Shown here: positions 34,147 through 46,900 of the stretch, in pieces
Numbering within the stretch: the stretch's first letter is position 1
Layout: the number at the start of each line of letters is the position of its first letter
DNA from: Symbiodinium natans
Lineage: Eukaryota; Sar; Dinophyceae; Suessiales; Symbiodiniaceae
Direction of reading: 5' to 3'
Length of the DNA stretch: 64,000 nt
NCBI GenBank assembly: GCA_905221605.1
Contig: CAJNDS010002118.1
Coordinates: 62,001-126,000 of the forward strand
The notes under the pieces: generated by a model
Told to the model about the DNA's origin: nothing
Seen by the model: the letters and a program-made list of their open reading frames with translations, nothing else
The model's database searches: none
Made by a program: the position numbers and the translations under genes

Positions 34147-34747
34147 GAATTTTCTCTGAATGCTGGACAGACGTGTCTGTCGGGGAACCGCCTTTTTGAG
34201 GGTTATGCTTTGTCATGAAGAGTTCCTCAAGCAAATCCAAATTGGGACCCTGAACCCTAAACCCTAAACCCTAAACCCCTGAACCCAAAAACCCTGAACC
34301 CAAGAACCCTGAACCCAGCTTCAACAAGTCTTGAGCTGAGCTTAGAGCCTAAACCCTAAACCCTCAACCCTAACCCTTAACCCTAAACCCTAAACCCTTA
34401 ACCCTTAGACCCTAAACCCTTAACCCTTAAACCCTAAGCCCTACACCCTGAACCCCAAAACCCAAACCCCCGAAACGCAAAACCCTAAAGCCTAGACCAT
34501 AAAGTCCTGAACCCTAAACCCTAAACCCTAAAGTCCCAAACCCGAAACCCGAAACCCTAAAGTCCTAAGCGCTAACCCCTAAACCCTAAACCCGAAACCC
34601 TAACGTCCTAAACGCTAAACCCTAAACCCTAAACCCGAAACCCTGAAGCCTAAAGTCCTATACCCTACTGTCATAAACCGTAAACCCTAAACCGTAAACC
34701 TAAACCCTAAACCCTAAACCCTAAACCCTAAACCCCCTAAAGATGGC

Positions 34748-34813
34748 CGGCGCGGAGCGTCGGCCAGGAGGTCCCTGGCACCCTTGCAGATCATGCCCTC
34801 GGTGTGGGCTTGA
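34748..34813 (-). CDS. orphan coding exon candidate
   Basis: Minus-strand island of high GC reading QAHTEGMICKGARDLLADA, between two telomeric arrays. Family not recognised; see 33778-33852. Confidence 0.35.
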
Positions 34814-35249
34814 ACTATAAGGTTTAGGGTTTAGGGTTTAGGGTTTAGGGTTTAGGGTTTAGGGTTTAGGGTTTAGGGTTTAGGGTTTAGGGTTTAGGGT
34901 TTAGGGTTTAGGGTTGGGGGTTTAGGGTTTAGGGTTTAGGGTTTAGGGTTTAGGGTTTGCCATGCGAGTGCGCCTAGACCCCCCCCATAAAGTGGAAGGG
35001 GGGTCGGCGCAGGAGCCGAAGTCCCACCCTCCCAACCCAAATTTCAAACCTTGGCCGGGTTTAGGGTCACATCTACCCCCCAACCCCCCTAGCAAGGGGG
35101 GCTATCTACCCCCCAACCCCCCTAGCAAGGGGGGAGCACATTTCACATCCTTAAGGAAGGACCCTAAGCCTTTATTTAGGGTTCAAATTCTTAATTTTAA
35201 AATGCTTTGGAATCGGGGGGGGGAAAGGCTTCCCTAGGAATAAAAACAC

Positions 35250-36330
35250 GGAGAATATTTAAGAAATGACCCCGCAATTTTGAAATTTCGGGGATGCCCT
35301 GGCGGAGATGCCCTGGTAGGGTGGGGACGCCTTGGTAGGGCCCAGATGGGGGGCACCCCAGGATTGGGCTGTGGTCGGGATGCCCTGGTAGGGCCCAGAT
35401 GGGGGGCGCGCCCCAGGATTGGCCCGAAATTGCTCGATTTCCAGGAAATTTAATAAAGAATTCGTATAGAAGAAACGACCCTGCAGTTTTTAAATTTCGG
35501 GGATGCCCTGGTAGGCCCTGGTAGGGATGCCCTGGTGGGGATGTGGGGATGCCCTGGTAGGGATGCCCTGGCAGGGATGCCCTGGTAGGGCCCAGATGGG
35601 GGGCTCCCCAGGATTGGCCCGAAATTGCTGATTTCCAGTAAATTTAATAAAGAAATCTTATAGAAGAAACGACCCCTGCATTTTTCAGATTTGGGGGGTG
35701 CCCTGGTAGGGACGTTTTGGTGGGGATGCCCTGGTGCGGATGCCCTGGTGGGGATGCCCTGGTTTGGTGAGGCCTAAATCGGGGTGCCCCAGGATCGGCC
35801 CGAAATTGCTCGATTTCCAGTAAATTTACTAAAAAACTCATATAGAAGAAATGACCCCGGCATTTTTGTGTTGGGGGGTGCCCTGTTGGATGCCCTGGTG
35901 TGGATGCCCTTGGTGGGGATGCCCTGGCGGGGATGCGCTGGTGAGGCCTAAATGGGGGGTACCCCAGGATCGGCCCGAAATTGCTCGATTTCCAATAAAT
36001 TTACTCAAGAAATCTTATAGAAGAAACGATCCCTGCATTTTTCAGATTTGGGGGGTGCCCTGGTAGGGACGTTTTGGTGGGGATGCCCTGGTGCGGATGC
36101 CCTGGTGGGGATGCCCTGGTTTGGTGAGGCCTAAATCGGGGTGCCCCAGGATCGGCCCGAAATTGCTCGATTTCCAGTAAATTTACTAAAAAACTCATAT
36201 AGAAGAAATGACCCCGGCATTTTTGTGTTGGGGGGTGCCCTGTTGGATGCCCTGGTGTGGATGCCCTTGGTGGGGATGCCCTGGCGGGGATGCGCTGGTG
36301 GGGATGCCCCGGACCTTACTTGTCTAAACA
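35250..36330. repeat. ~180-200 bp tandem repeat with GGGATGCCCTGGT subrepeats
   Basis: Six units, each with several GGGATGCCCTGGTAG phrases, then CCCCAGGATTGGCCCGAAATTG, CTCGATTTCC and AATTTAATAAAGAAATC. The units around 35640-35840 and 36000-36200 are almost identical, indicating a recent two-unit duplication. Frames reading MSFLVNLLEIEQFRADPG are repeat translations. Confidence 0.88.
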
Positions 36331-36690
36331 CAAATTCACGTTCACTCAAAATCCCTTAATTTAGGGCCAAATATATTTATCGGGTCCAACCCTTTAAAAT
36401 TTTCATTCGAAAACTCCTTTATTTTCGATCCCGAGCGCTTAATTTGGGGTCACCCTTTTTATAAGGATGGGCAGATTGACTCTGGGTTTAAGGCTATCAT
36501 TATACTGATTGGGATGGCCTTTGCGATTGCCACGTGGAACCTTCCGGTCCAAGGACCTACGGCTCGCCTTCCGGCCTTCGCCTGCGGTCCGCAGGCGCCT
36601 TCCCCGGCCGCCTGCTGCGACCGGCCCCTTGCCCGTCTTCAGTTTAGGTTTAGGGTTTAGGGTTCAGGGTTTAGGGTTCAGGGTTTAGGG

Positions 36691-36790
36691 TTGGGAGATG
36701 TTCCCCCTTATACTAGCAAATCCTTAAAACGGACTCTTGTACCCCTTTATAATCTCTAGTAAGGACTGCTGGTACAGGGGGAACTCCCAA
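36691..36790. mobile_element. TTGGGATGTTCCCC-family hairpin element, copy 1
   Basis: Ends TTGGGAGATGTTCCCCCTTA and GGGGGAACTCCCAA, inverted. Better conserved at 37760-37860; diverged copies at 24310-24400, 28540-28610 and 29700-29762. Confidence 0.7.
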
Positions 36791-37759
36791 CTGAAGGCAA
36801 TGGTTTCCGGTCGCATTGCACCTAAAGCTACCCTAAACCCTAACCCTAAACCTTTAAACCCGATACCCTAAACCATAAACCCTGGACGGGTGTAGGGGTG
36901 ATCGGCTTGAATGGACAAGGGGCTACTAGGTGGCGGCACTGGGAAGGGAATGTAGACAACACGTGATCGAGGGTGAGCAATTTAGGGTTTAGGGTTTAGG
37001 GGTAGACTCAGATCGAGATTTCCTGAGAAATCCAGCGTTAAAGATGCTAGACCTCGCGCTGAGGGTGTTGCCACCCTCTAAGCCCTTTCAGCCATGAACA
37101 CCCGAAACCCATAAACCGTTCTTCAACCCCTAAACTAGACCCGGGAGTAACCCTATAATAAAAGGGTACCCTTTTTGGGTTTTAAGGGGAGTATTATAAG
37201 GGAACCCCAACCCTAAAAAACAGGAAAAAGGGCCTGCTTCCGGTCCTAGTAAAACCACCCAAAATTGAGACCTAAAACCCCGAAACCCTAACCTCTATGC
37301 CCTGAAGCCCGAAGCCCCTCAAAACACAAAAAACTCCCAGAACCTTCCATCCGCAGCTTGTATTGTAAGTTCCAAAGTCCAACCCCAAACCCCAAACCCT
37401 GAACCCGAAACCCTTGCAGGGTGGATTTGGGGAGGGCCCCTATTCGAAACTGTCTAAACTTGCTGTGAGTTCATTGGGGTTATGCAGAGGATTAAGGCCC
37501 TGCGATCTTCCAAACTTCTATCCCGCTCACAGACAGCCCCTCAAAGATGCCCCTATCTACCTCTACTCGGAGGTTCATGGGTTGTTACAAGTAGGGGTTC
37601 TAAGTGTGGGAACTACTTCTTATAACGCGATGAGGGTACTATAACCCAATTATATGAAACTAGCCATGAACCTCCAAGAACCCAACCCCCCCCCCCCCCC
37701 CCCCGCCCCTCTCCCCCAGAGGTAGAGGTTTAGATTTCACTGTTCTTAAGAGTTGAGGG

Positions 37760-37860
37760 TTGGGATGTTCCCCTTCATACCAACAGTCCTTGAGAGGGAT
37801 TCTAGTACCCCTGCTATAATCCCTCTTCAGGACTGTTGGTATAAAGGGGCAACATCCCAA
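37760..37860. mobile_element. TTGGGATGTTCCCC-family hairpin element, copy 2
   Basis: 101 bp with ~45 bp arms: TTGGGATGTTCCCCTTCAT and CCAACAGTCCTTGAGAGGG on the left, their near reverse complements on the right. No coding capacity; MITE-like. Confidence 0.85.
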
Positions 37861-39250
37861 ATTTGAGGTTTTAGAGTTGAGGGTTGAGGTTAGGATTTGG
37901 GGTGATCCCAAACCCTAAACCCTAAACCCTAAACCCTAAACCCTAAACCCTAGACCCTAAACCCGAAACCCTAAACCCTAGTACTAAATCCCAGTCGAGA
38001 TGCCTCAGGGCAACTGACACAGCTTCCCAGGCGGGCGCAGCGGTTCAGTGCACCCTGCTGGCGAAGGGGTGTCTCCGGTTGGGTTTAGGGTTTAGGGTTT
38101 AGGGTTTAGGGTTTAGGGTTTAGAGTTTAGGGTTTAGGCTTAGGGTTTAGGGCTTAGGGCTTAGGGCTTGGGGCTTGGGGCTTGGGGCTTAGGGCTTAGG
38201 GCTTAGGGTTTAGGGTTTAGGACTTCTGGAAAATCCCCTCGAAAAAAATGAAAGAGAGTTATGACTAAAACGTCAAATGTAGAGGGACTGGGAAGGGGGG
38301 ACCCCATGCCGGGTCCTGCAGGGCTACAATTGAGTTTGTCTCCTGCGGTTTAGGTTTTAGGGTTTAGGGTTTAGGGTTAAGGGTCGGGGGGTCTAGACAG
38401 AATGGCGACAGAAGCTGAGCCTGAACCTCGCACCTGTGTCCACACACCCAAGCCCTGAAGCATGAAACAACCCCCAAACTCGGCGTAAGCATCCAGTAAC
38501 CTGGGATTAAAAAGGGTGCCCCAAAAGGGTGCCCCTTTTGCTTAAAGGGGGCTGATAAGGGAACCCAAACCCCACAAAAAGGGAATAAGGGTACTACTGG
38601 GCATCCTAGACAAAACCTAGAACCCAAGCCTCAATCGCCTTGCTTCAAACACCACCCCCTAATCATTTAAGACCCCAAGCCTCAAGACCAATAGCTAGGC
38701 CAATCTATATACTCCTTCATTTGGCAACCCTACACCCTTAGCACGTACCCTTCAAAATACCCTGTACACACCTCCACAAGAAGGTTGTTGTGGAACACAC
38801 TTCGGCACTTATCTCAGGAACCTAAACAGGAGATCAGGGCAAACCCTACGCCGTAAGCCCACAACGCCTAGCTGCTAGTCTCTAAGGCTAGTTCCATGGC
38901 CCCTTAACTCGGTCCTTGTCCCTTACCAACAGGTTCTAATACGTGGGCCCTTGGGTTGTATAGGGTATATTACGGCATCCCCTTTCTCCAAGGGCTCATG
39001 TTAGGGGACCATGTAACTACCCCCAAAATAGTTAAACCGCCCAAGCTCGAGATCCAAAGGCCCTGGTCGACCCAGAAGCCCGGATACCCGAATTGTCAGC
39101 CCTGCTCCCGCGACCCCAAGGCCCTAAGGGCCCGGAAATTTATCCCCAAACCCTAAATCTCGAACCCCAAAACCCTAAACCCTAAACCCTAAATAAACCC
39201 TAAACCCTAAACCCTAAACCCCAAACCCTAAACCCTAAACCCTAAACCCA

Positions 39251-39366
39251 AGCCCCTGAGGGCCGGCGTTCGCACTTTCAGATCTTAAAACCCCTGCCGG
39301 AGCCTGCGGATCCCTCCGCGGGGCGCCGTTGCATGCATCCACGTGGTACCTCCACATATGCTGCTA
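39251..39366 (+). repeat. unique ~110 bp repeat, copy A (inverted partner at 49.8 kb)
   Basis: Contains CACTTTCAGATCTTAAA, GGATCCCTCCGCGGG and GCATGCATCCACGTGGTACC. Present again in reverse orientation at 49761-49868 with ~88% identity. Both copies sit directly between telomeric arrays. No coding capacity recognised. Confidence 0.85.
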
Positions 39367-39898
39367 GGCTTTAGGGTTAAACCCTAAACCCTAAACCCTA
39401 AACCCTAAACCCAAACCCTAAACCCTAAACCCTAAACGCTAAACCCTAGGGTTTAGGGTTAAGGTTTAGGGTTTGGGGTTTCGCATCTCATGTCCCCGCA
39501 TTCACTAGTCAAGCAGCTTCTCAGGCATTGGAAGCATACCCGCCCGCCCAAAGAATCCCAGACCATTATCGCTTTGGCCATCATGGGGTCCAAAAGATGG
39601 GGAGAGTTGGAGATTTGAGCATTGTGGGATTCCTTCCGCCAAATTGCCGCCCTAGAGAGTTTAGGGTTTAGGGTTTAGTGAGGGGTTAGGGAGCTAACAG
39701 GTGCAGGGCTCAGGGTGTGACCTCGCGACGATTTACGGAAAAGAAGTGCGGCAGAGTCTTTCATGTTTTTTTTGTTTTATGGGTCTCCCCCCAAGAAGGA
39801 CTCCAAATGCGTACCCTCTCCAAGATCTACAACAATGTGCACCTAAATCTATCTGGGAAATATTATATATATATATACACATACCTAGCACACCAAGA

Positions 39899-40036
39899 AC
39901 AACGGCTTGCTTGAAGCCCGTGCATGTAGACGCTACACCCCGGCGCTGTCGCATCTTTTCCACTTCTTGTGCTGCACCAGATGCTTCTTCCCCTCGAGCG
40001 ACTTCTGAACCAAAGGAGCCCGTGGGCTTCCCCCCC
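39899..40036 (-). CDS. coding exon candidate
   Basis: Minus-strand frame reading GKPTGSFGSEVARGEEASG then AAQEVEKMRQRRGVASTCTG. An overlapping plus-strand frame of 126 codons (39701-40081) is also open. The minus frame has the more protein-like composition; family unknown. Confidence 0.3.
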
Positions 40037-40144
40037 AACACACAAAAGGATCCCAGGATGAGGGTAGGGTTTAGGGTTTAGGGTTTAGGGTTTAGGGTTT
40101 AGGGTTTAGGCTTTAGGGTTTAGGGCTTAGGGTTTAGGGTTTAG

Positions 40145-40225
40145 GGTGTTAGGGTGTTAGGGTGTTAGGGTGTCAGGGTGTCAGGGTGTTGGGGTGTTAG
40201 GGTGTTAGGGTGTTGGGGTGTTAGG
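40145..40225. repeat. TTAGGGTG array
   Basis: Ten units of GTTAGGGT / GTCAGGGT, another homogeneous eight-base derivative of the telomeric motif, at the end of a TTTAGGG array (40060-40145). Confidence 0.85.
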
Positions 40226-41156
40226 GTTTAGGGACTCAAATAAGGGACAGTGGGACCAACAAGCAGGGGGAAATGAGGCTTGTCATTGTTTGGCCGTTTG
40301 GATAATGGCAAGAGATGGTCCTTTTGTGGGCATCCTAAGTACAAGGCTCTGGTGTAATGGGGAACCACGAAAAAAACCAGGACTTAGAGAAACCTCCCTA
40401 AAATCTCTAAACCCCAAACCCTATATCCTAAATTAGGGTTTCAAAACCCCAAGCGCTCAAAGCATTCGTCGCTGCTTCTTAGGTGCAGGCTGGGGATCCA
40501 CCTCATGGGCGCTGTCTCAAGGGTTTAGGGTCTAGGGTTTAGTGTCTAGGGTTTAGGGTTTAGGGTTTGGCGAAGTTCTTGGGTAGGGTTCTGGGCTATA
40601 TTCTCCTAGCAAATTCTTCTGGGGTTTAGGGTTTATAACAAGGTCTCCTGTAGTCACGGGAATGATGCTAGCAACTCGTAATCGTAATGTACAATGGGCA
40701 AGTAAACAGGACTTGTTGTAGGCAAGTGCCCCGTCCCAAGCCTATAACCCTAAATCCATAGCCTAGCCTATAACCCTAAACGCAATAACCTGTTGCTTGG
40801 ACATCGCAGGGTGCACGCAGGTATGGCAATAAGGGCCTTCGCGTCTTCGAGGGGTGAGAGTTTGGGGTGTTTGGCCTTAAGTGGCTTCTAAAACCTTGGA
40901 AAAGGTCTTATTCGTTGCAACTCTTGCATTCTTAGTTGTGCAGTAGCTTAGGGGAACTAAACGTTAACCTTTGGGAGGACTGAAATGCTCCGAAAAGGTT
41001 ATATAAAAAGTCACCACCTACTACGACGACAGCGAGGACGACGACGGCTACTGCTACTAATGCTTTGATTGCCTGACTAGCACAGGTTCCTCCTCCCCGA
41101 GTGTACCAAGCCCTAGATATTAGTTCAACCCTAAACCGTAAACCCCACAAAAAAAG

Positions 41157-43861
41157 CTATTCTTCAGCCCTGGCCGCAGGATGTCCCAGCAGCTTCTGCA
41201 CAGCGGGGGTGAGGTTGCCTTTCTTCGCCTGGGACGAGGTGGGGGATGAGCGAGGGAGGGCGGCGGGGGGGGGGGGGAATGCCTAAACCCTAAACCCGAA
41301 ACCCTAAAACCTAAACCCTAACCCTCAACCCTCAACCCTAATCTGTGGCTCATTCTGACCGCCTTGGCTTGAATCGCGGTGTTCTGGGCTCCGAAAGTGG
41401 AGCATGCTGACTCCAGAGTCCGCAATCCTTGGTGACTAACTGGCTGAGGGTTTAACTTTGTACTCGTTTAGTGGGCCCTTTAAGGCTGTTCAACCTATAA
41501 ATTTCATGCATATCGCGGCATACAAATAGCGTTCCGCACAAGTATTGGCCGTACAACACCCCCCCAATCTCCTACTCTCAGGGTCGCAAGGTGATGCGAT
41601 CATAAGGGGCTCTGAGTAATATGAAAGTCATTGAGCCCCTAAAATTTGTAATTTATACCCGGGAATACTATGTGCCGGTGTATGAGAGATTTCTTTTGCC
41701 GCCGGAAAGGTCCTCAAGTGCTCAAACTCTGGGCTTGTTGCCCCAATCTTCTACACTAGACGGGGTTTCTGTGCCTTTGGCCCTTGTGCTACTGACGTTA
41801 GAAGAAAAAGTGAGCGAGGAAGCCGGCGAATCAACGGGCAAATAACTCTACGTAAACCCCTAACCCCTATACCCTAAACCCTAACCCCCCCTAATCCCCA
41901 AACCCCCAGACTCTAAACGCCAAAGCCCTAGAGAGTTCGAATTAAGGTACTGTAGGGTTCGGCCTAATGGTCCCTATATATGAGTATCTGAGTATACTAT
42001 ATATTAACCCCCCAAAACCCTTTATTTACTGAACTTGGAACCCTCGCATTTTTTGAATGCTGTTCCCTTGGAATTATAGTGCCCAAGAGTTTAAAAAAAT
42101 GATTTCCAAGTACCCCCTAAGATACCCTAACAAGAACCCCATACAAAAAAACAGAAACCCTACTTAAAGAGACCACCAAGTAACATAACCCACAACCCTA
42201 AACCCTAAACCCTAAACCCTAAACCCTAAACCCTTGACCTAAACCCTAAACCCTAAACCCTTAACCCTAAACCCCTGATGTTGGCCCAAGTTGAAGTCTC
42301 ATTTCGTCTCCAAGGATCCCTTCAGCAGCGCCGCCTCGGCAATGGCAGTGAAGCTGTCCACCGTGATCATCTCCTCAATGCCCTAAACCCTAAACCCTAA
42401 ACCCTAAACCCTAAACCCTAAACCCTAGACCCTAAACCCTAAACCCTAAACCCTGCAAGGTATTCTGTACAGGGCTCATGATTCCAGAAATTCCCCAGCT
42501 AAAGAAAAACGAATTATGGGAAGTAGTGTTACGTGTAACTGGCATCCCGAAAATGAAACCCAAATTGATGCTCACCAACATTCCCGAGCAGCCCTCCAAA
42601 ACCCTAATACAAAGACTACTTCATGCCAGTTGTGGTTCCTATCTCTGGATACCCTACACCCGAAACCCTAAACATAGGGCTGCCTAACACAAGAGGAATA
42701 CCAAAGGCACCGCAATGTCGAGAACAGCCCGAACGAGCAAAGCGCAGGTGTGTGTTTGCATGCAACTTGTCCTTCAGGGCATCTGCCAGGACGTCCACTG
42801 CCCTGTGCACTTGCCAGCGGTGGGCCAAATCCAGGGCAACCAAGGCATGCTGGTAATCTGGATCACTTCGTGTCCCACACGTGTAGAGAACATCTAAGAA
42901 CAAGGACACCCCGGCCTTGGTGGCGTCAAGGACTTGAATGCGCCGGCTGCAACCTTCTTTCATCGCCGACTCCAGCATAGCTTTCAGAACAGGAGACGAT
43001 GCCATAAGGATGTGGTCATGGGCTGTCACCTGGCGATTGTCCCGAACAAGACCCTAGATGAACTGTGGAACCGATGTTGCCTTCCAAGACAAGAAGCACC
43101 AGGTGAGTCAAAGGCAAAACAAAGTGTGTGTGTGTGTAGATTAGTAGGTGAGGCCGAAAAATAGAAGCGGTCTGAGTGTTGTCGGGCTTGACATACTCCC
43201 TGAGAACCTGGATAAAAATAATATCCTTTGCCTTTTTTGAAAAAGAAACAGCATATTTAGGACGATAGCCATAGCTTGCAGGCTGTAGACTGTTTGGCCA
43301 AACCTCCGCCTGGCCGTCTGCCGTCTCGATCGTCACATTATGCGTGGATGTCATGTCGAGGACAGACTCCCACATGTCGATGAACCGAAGATCAACTGGA
43401 ACTGTCGGCCGCCTCGTATCTTTGGAGCTGGTGAGCAGCGACATCACGCCCGTGAGGTACTCGCATTCATTAGACCAGTTCCCCTTCAGGTTTCGAAGAG
43501 TCTTGAGCCACTTTGTCGCAAGTGAAAACGCAGCATGACCAGCATATGCTACTTCAGCTTTAGCGGCCGGCGGCTTGCAAGTAGCGACTTCTTGAGTTGC
43601 ACGTACAGTGGACGGAACGCATTGCGCTGGATCCGCTCCGGACTGCAACATCCATGAAACAATCTTCAAAAAGTCTGCGTGGCTGGACGCTCTCGGAACA
43701 ATGCCGTATACAATCGCCGAGTGCAAGGCAGGCACTTGATCCTCGGGATTGCCTTGGCGCCAATCGAAGTTCGACGGCGTGAACCTTTTCAAGGCCTGGA
43801 AGTCACCAAGCTCCACCAAGTTGAAGATTGCACGCGTGATCTCCTTGTCATTACTTGCCAT
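41157..43861 (-). CDS. BTB/POZ-domain protein, 5 exons, 333 residues
   Basis: Exons: 43310-43861 (552), 42772-43029 (258), 42319-42373 (55), 41363-41427 (65), 41157-41228 (72). They sum to 1002 bases with matching phases and a TAG stop. The start is the ATG at 43861 (MASNDKEITRAIF). Residues ~165-250 form a BTB fold: VTAHDHILMASSPVLKAML, then VSLFLDVLYTCGTR. After it come ALDLAHRWQVHRAVDVL, FTAIAEAALLKGLRTLESAC and a C-terminal KKGNLTPAVQKLLGHPA. BTB proteins usually dimerise and often present substrates to cullin-3 ligases; that role here is inferred from the family. Donors are GC, GA, GA, GC and all acceptors are AG|G. The 891 bp intron (41428-42318) has CCAAG(G) element ends. No promoter recognised; 43862-44230 upstream is unique with a (TC)n run at 44064-44085. 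Confidence 0.88.
42190..42290. repeat. CCCTAAA repeats in a BTB-gene intron
   Basis: CCCTAAA units at 42197-42235 and degenerate units to 42275 inside intron 41428-42318. Another run at 42381-42455 lies in intron 42374-42771, which also contains ~200 bp of unique sequence with no supported gene. Confidence 0.85.
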
Positions 43862-43999
43862 GTGCAAGGAACGCTACACCACTACGCCGGGCTCCTTGAG
43901 TGGGCTGAGATTTCTCTTACAATCTTTACGATCTTCTGCGGAATTCTGCCTTGAAACTACCGAGATGTTGGTGCATGCAATTGTTCAGGGACCTGCACT

Positions 44000-46900
44000 G
44001 AGACCAAGAAACGCCAACACAGACCAAGTGCTTCTGTATTGGTCGCAGGTGTCTGCAGTATCTCCCTCTCTCTCTCTCTCTCTCCCGCTCTCGTTTCCGC
44101 GCCCTTCCCTACATGCAAAGCCCTCGCTGCTTCATGACTTTAAGTACGCATGTCCGATATCTGAAACCCCACTAAACAGTCCTTGGAACCTTCGGACGAC
44201 ATTTCAACTGCTGCCCTTCGTCCAGCTTGCCGGTTCTTGCTCCCTTCTGTATCTTAGGGTTTAGGGTTTAGGGTTTAGGGTTTAGGGACCATTCGAAAGG
44301 AATTCGTTTCTGCGACTCTCCTCATTGACTCTCGCCACGACTGAAGGTCCAGCTTGCCCTCAAAAGCCTAAGTCCATAAGCTCTGACACTCAGCTCGCTG
44401 GTACGTCTGCGCCGACACTTAAACCCTAAAGCCTAAACCCTAAACCCTAAGCCCCAAACCCCAAACCCTATGGTACCTGGAGAACCCGCAGCGGTGATTA
44501 GGCTCAGGACTGTTGAGCCCCCTCAACCTGAACCTTGCCTAAAAGCGCTTCAGGGCCCAGGTCTCCTCTTCGAGATGCCTTGAAATAGGGTTTAGGGTTT
44601 AGGGTTAAATACCCTTTAGGGTTAAATACCCTAAAACCTAAACCCTAAACCCGCCTTTGTTGGGGGGGAGGGGGGGCTTGTTTTGACTTTTGGGGTAAAC
44701 TTGCATCGTGCGTTGCGAGCTGTCTGTGCACAGGGCGTGTGCCGGCTGAGACTGCAATTAGGTGTAGGGTTTAGGGTCCAGGGTTTGAAGGGGGTTTCAA
44801 GGTTCTTGGTGCATGTTAATAGGGGCGGAGCACTTGAGGGTTTCACGGGCTCCGCGTCGCAAGGAGTTCAAAGGCTACTCATGCGGTAGTATGCGTTAGA
44901 CTGTCCTAGGACAGGGGCTTGGCAACGCCACAACCCTCCCAGCAACGAAAAAGCCCGGAAAAGCCCCAAGCAGAAACCCGAAACTCTAAACACTAAACCC
45001 TAATAAGCCGCAAACCCTAAACCCTAAACCCTGAACCCCAAAGAAAGCAGAAGCGGAAGCCAGGCCTTTCCTAAACCCTAAACCCTAAACCCTAAACCCT
45101 AAACCCTAAACCCTAAACCCTAAACCCTAAACCCTAAACCCTAAACCCTAAACCCTAAACCCTAAACCCTAAACCCTAAACCCTAGACCCAATTCTAAGG
45201 CAACTATTCTCCGTTCTCACCCGAAAACCCTGCCGGGCCTCCCCCGTGGTACAGACAGCGAAGGGCCCGGGCAAATGCATTCCTTGGCTGTGAGGGGGTT
45301 TGGGGTTTAATCCCTTCCCCCTAATATTAAAGGCCCCCCCCTCCCCCCCCCTCCCTTGTCTAAAAACCCACAAAGGGTTTTTAGTATTCGGGGGGTTCTT
45401 ATCGTTTGTCCGAAAAACTATCTCGTCTTTATTGTAGCATGCTGGCTCAGCAGCCGCCTTTATAAGCCTAGACAGCTACGTGCTGCGAAATGATTGGGAG
45501 GGAAGGGAGGGCTGGGAGGGAAGAGAGCTTCAGGATGTTGGTTGGTTTGAGGGTTTAGGGAAAACCTTAAGCCCTAAAGGTTTAGGCTTGGGAAACGTTC
45601 ATATTTCTGCTTCAGGCTTCCGAAACCACCCCGCCGCCCCCCCTACCCCCCCCCCCCCCCCCTCTCTCTGTAGAGGCTTTCAGAGGGACAGGCACGGGAT
45701 CGGGATTTTGGGCCAGGGGGTTTCTATACTAGGGGGGTATTAATATTAGGGGAAGGGATTAGGGTTTAGGGTTCAGGGTTCAGGGTTTATGATTTCTGCC
45801 GTCTAAGGTGGGAACCATGGGCCCTTAGTATTCTCCCTTCCCCTTGCTTAAAGGGATTTCAAGGGATCCGATATGATGGGCACTTCCTATGTTGTTTGGG
45901 TTTAGGGTTTAGGGTTTAGGGTTTAGGGTTTAGGGTTTAGGGTTTAGGGTTTAGGGTTTAGGGTTTAGGGTTTAGGGTTTAGGGTTTAGGGTTAAGGGTT
46001 TAGGGTTTAGGGTTTAGGGTTTAGGGTTTAGGGTTGTTTATCAGGGGACCCAAATTAAAGGCCCATACTTCGGATCCCCTATGGCTGTGAGGGGGTTTTG
46101 GGGTTTAGGGCTGTGTGGGGGGGGTTTACGCTTTAGAGTTTAAAGGTTTTTTTGGGTTTAGGGTTTAGGGTTTAGGGTTTAGGGTTTTAGGGTTTTAGGG
46201 TTTTAGGGTTTGAGATACCAATTAGGGTTTAGGGTTTGGGCTTTCCTGTTCAGGGCTTAGGGTTTAGCAGGCGGCATAAGGTTTCAGGGTGGGGCTGAAC
46301 ACTTTTTTCTCATATGTGGTAACACCAGGTAGGTCTGGGGGGTGCAGGAACCTAAATGCTAAACACTGCAAACAAAGACGAGTGCGGAAAGCATGATGAG
46401 GGCAAGGGTTGAGGAGGTGGACCCTAAGATTGCGGTCCAGGGATTGAAGGTTTTAGGGCTCACTTGGGACCCTACTTGCCTACAGTTTTACAGTGTCATA
46501 CCTACGAAATAGAGGTTACTTACTACTACTCTGTAGGTAAATAGGGTCCTAGGCAGGGTTTTGTAGGGCTTACTGTGTGCAGTGGACGCCATTGGGGCTC
46601 CTATTTCAATACAGAACCCCGTTCACACTTTGAGGGTACCCAAAAAGGGCCCTGAATTGGGTTTAGGGTTTAGGGTTTAGGGTTTAGGGTTTAGGGTTTA
46701 GGGTTTAGGGTTTAGGGTTTAGGGTTTAGGGTTTAGGGTTTAGGGTTTAAGGTTCAGGGTTTAGGGCTTAGGGATTAGGGCTCTTAAAGGTAGGTACACG
46801 GTCCCTTAGTATGGGCCCGTTACAGGGGACTTTTTCAAACGCCTTGTATAGATCTCTTTCTCTCCCATAAAACCCAAGGGCCCATACTTCAGAGTCCCTT

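Noticed and set aside
35644-36349. Repeated MSFLVNLLEIEQFRADPG frames
   Set aside because: Two copies of the same ~190 bp satellite unit; not independent genes.
41621-41845. Plus-strand 74-codon frame (EYYVPVYERFLL...)
   Set aside because: Lies in the 891 bp BTB intron on the opposite strand; no recognised family. Cannot be fully excluded as a nested gene.
42478-42687. Plus-strand 69-codon frame within the BTB gene
   Set aside because: Lies in intron 42374-42771 and shows no domain; the gene is clearly on the other strand.
43016-43867. 283-codon frame taken as one exon
   Set aside because: The part below 43310 is intron; ending exon 1 at CAG|GC and resuming at 43029 restores the BTB domain.
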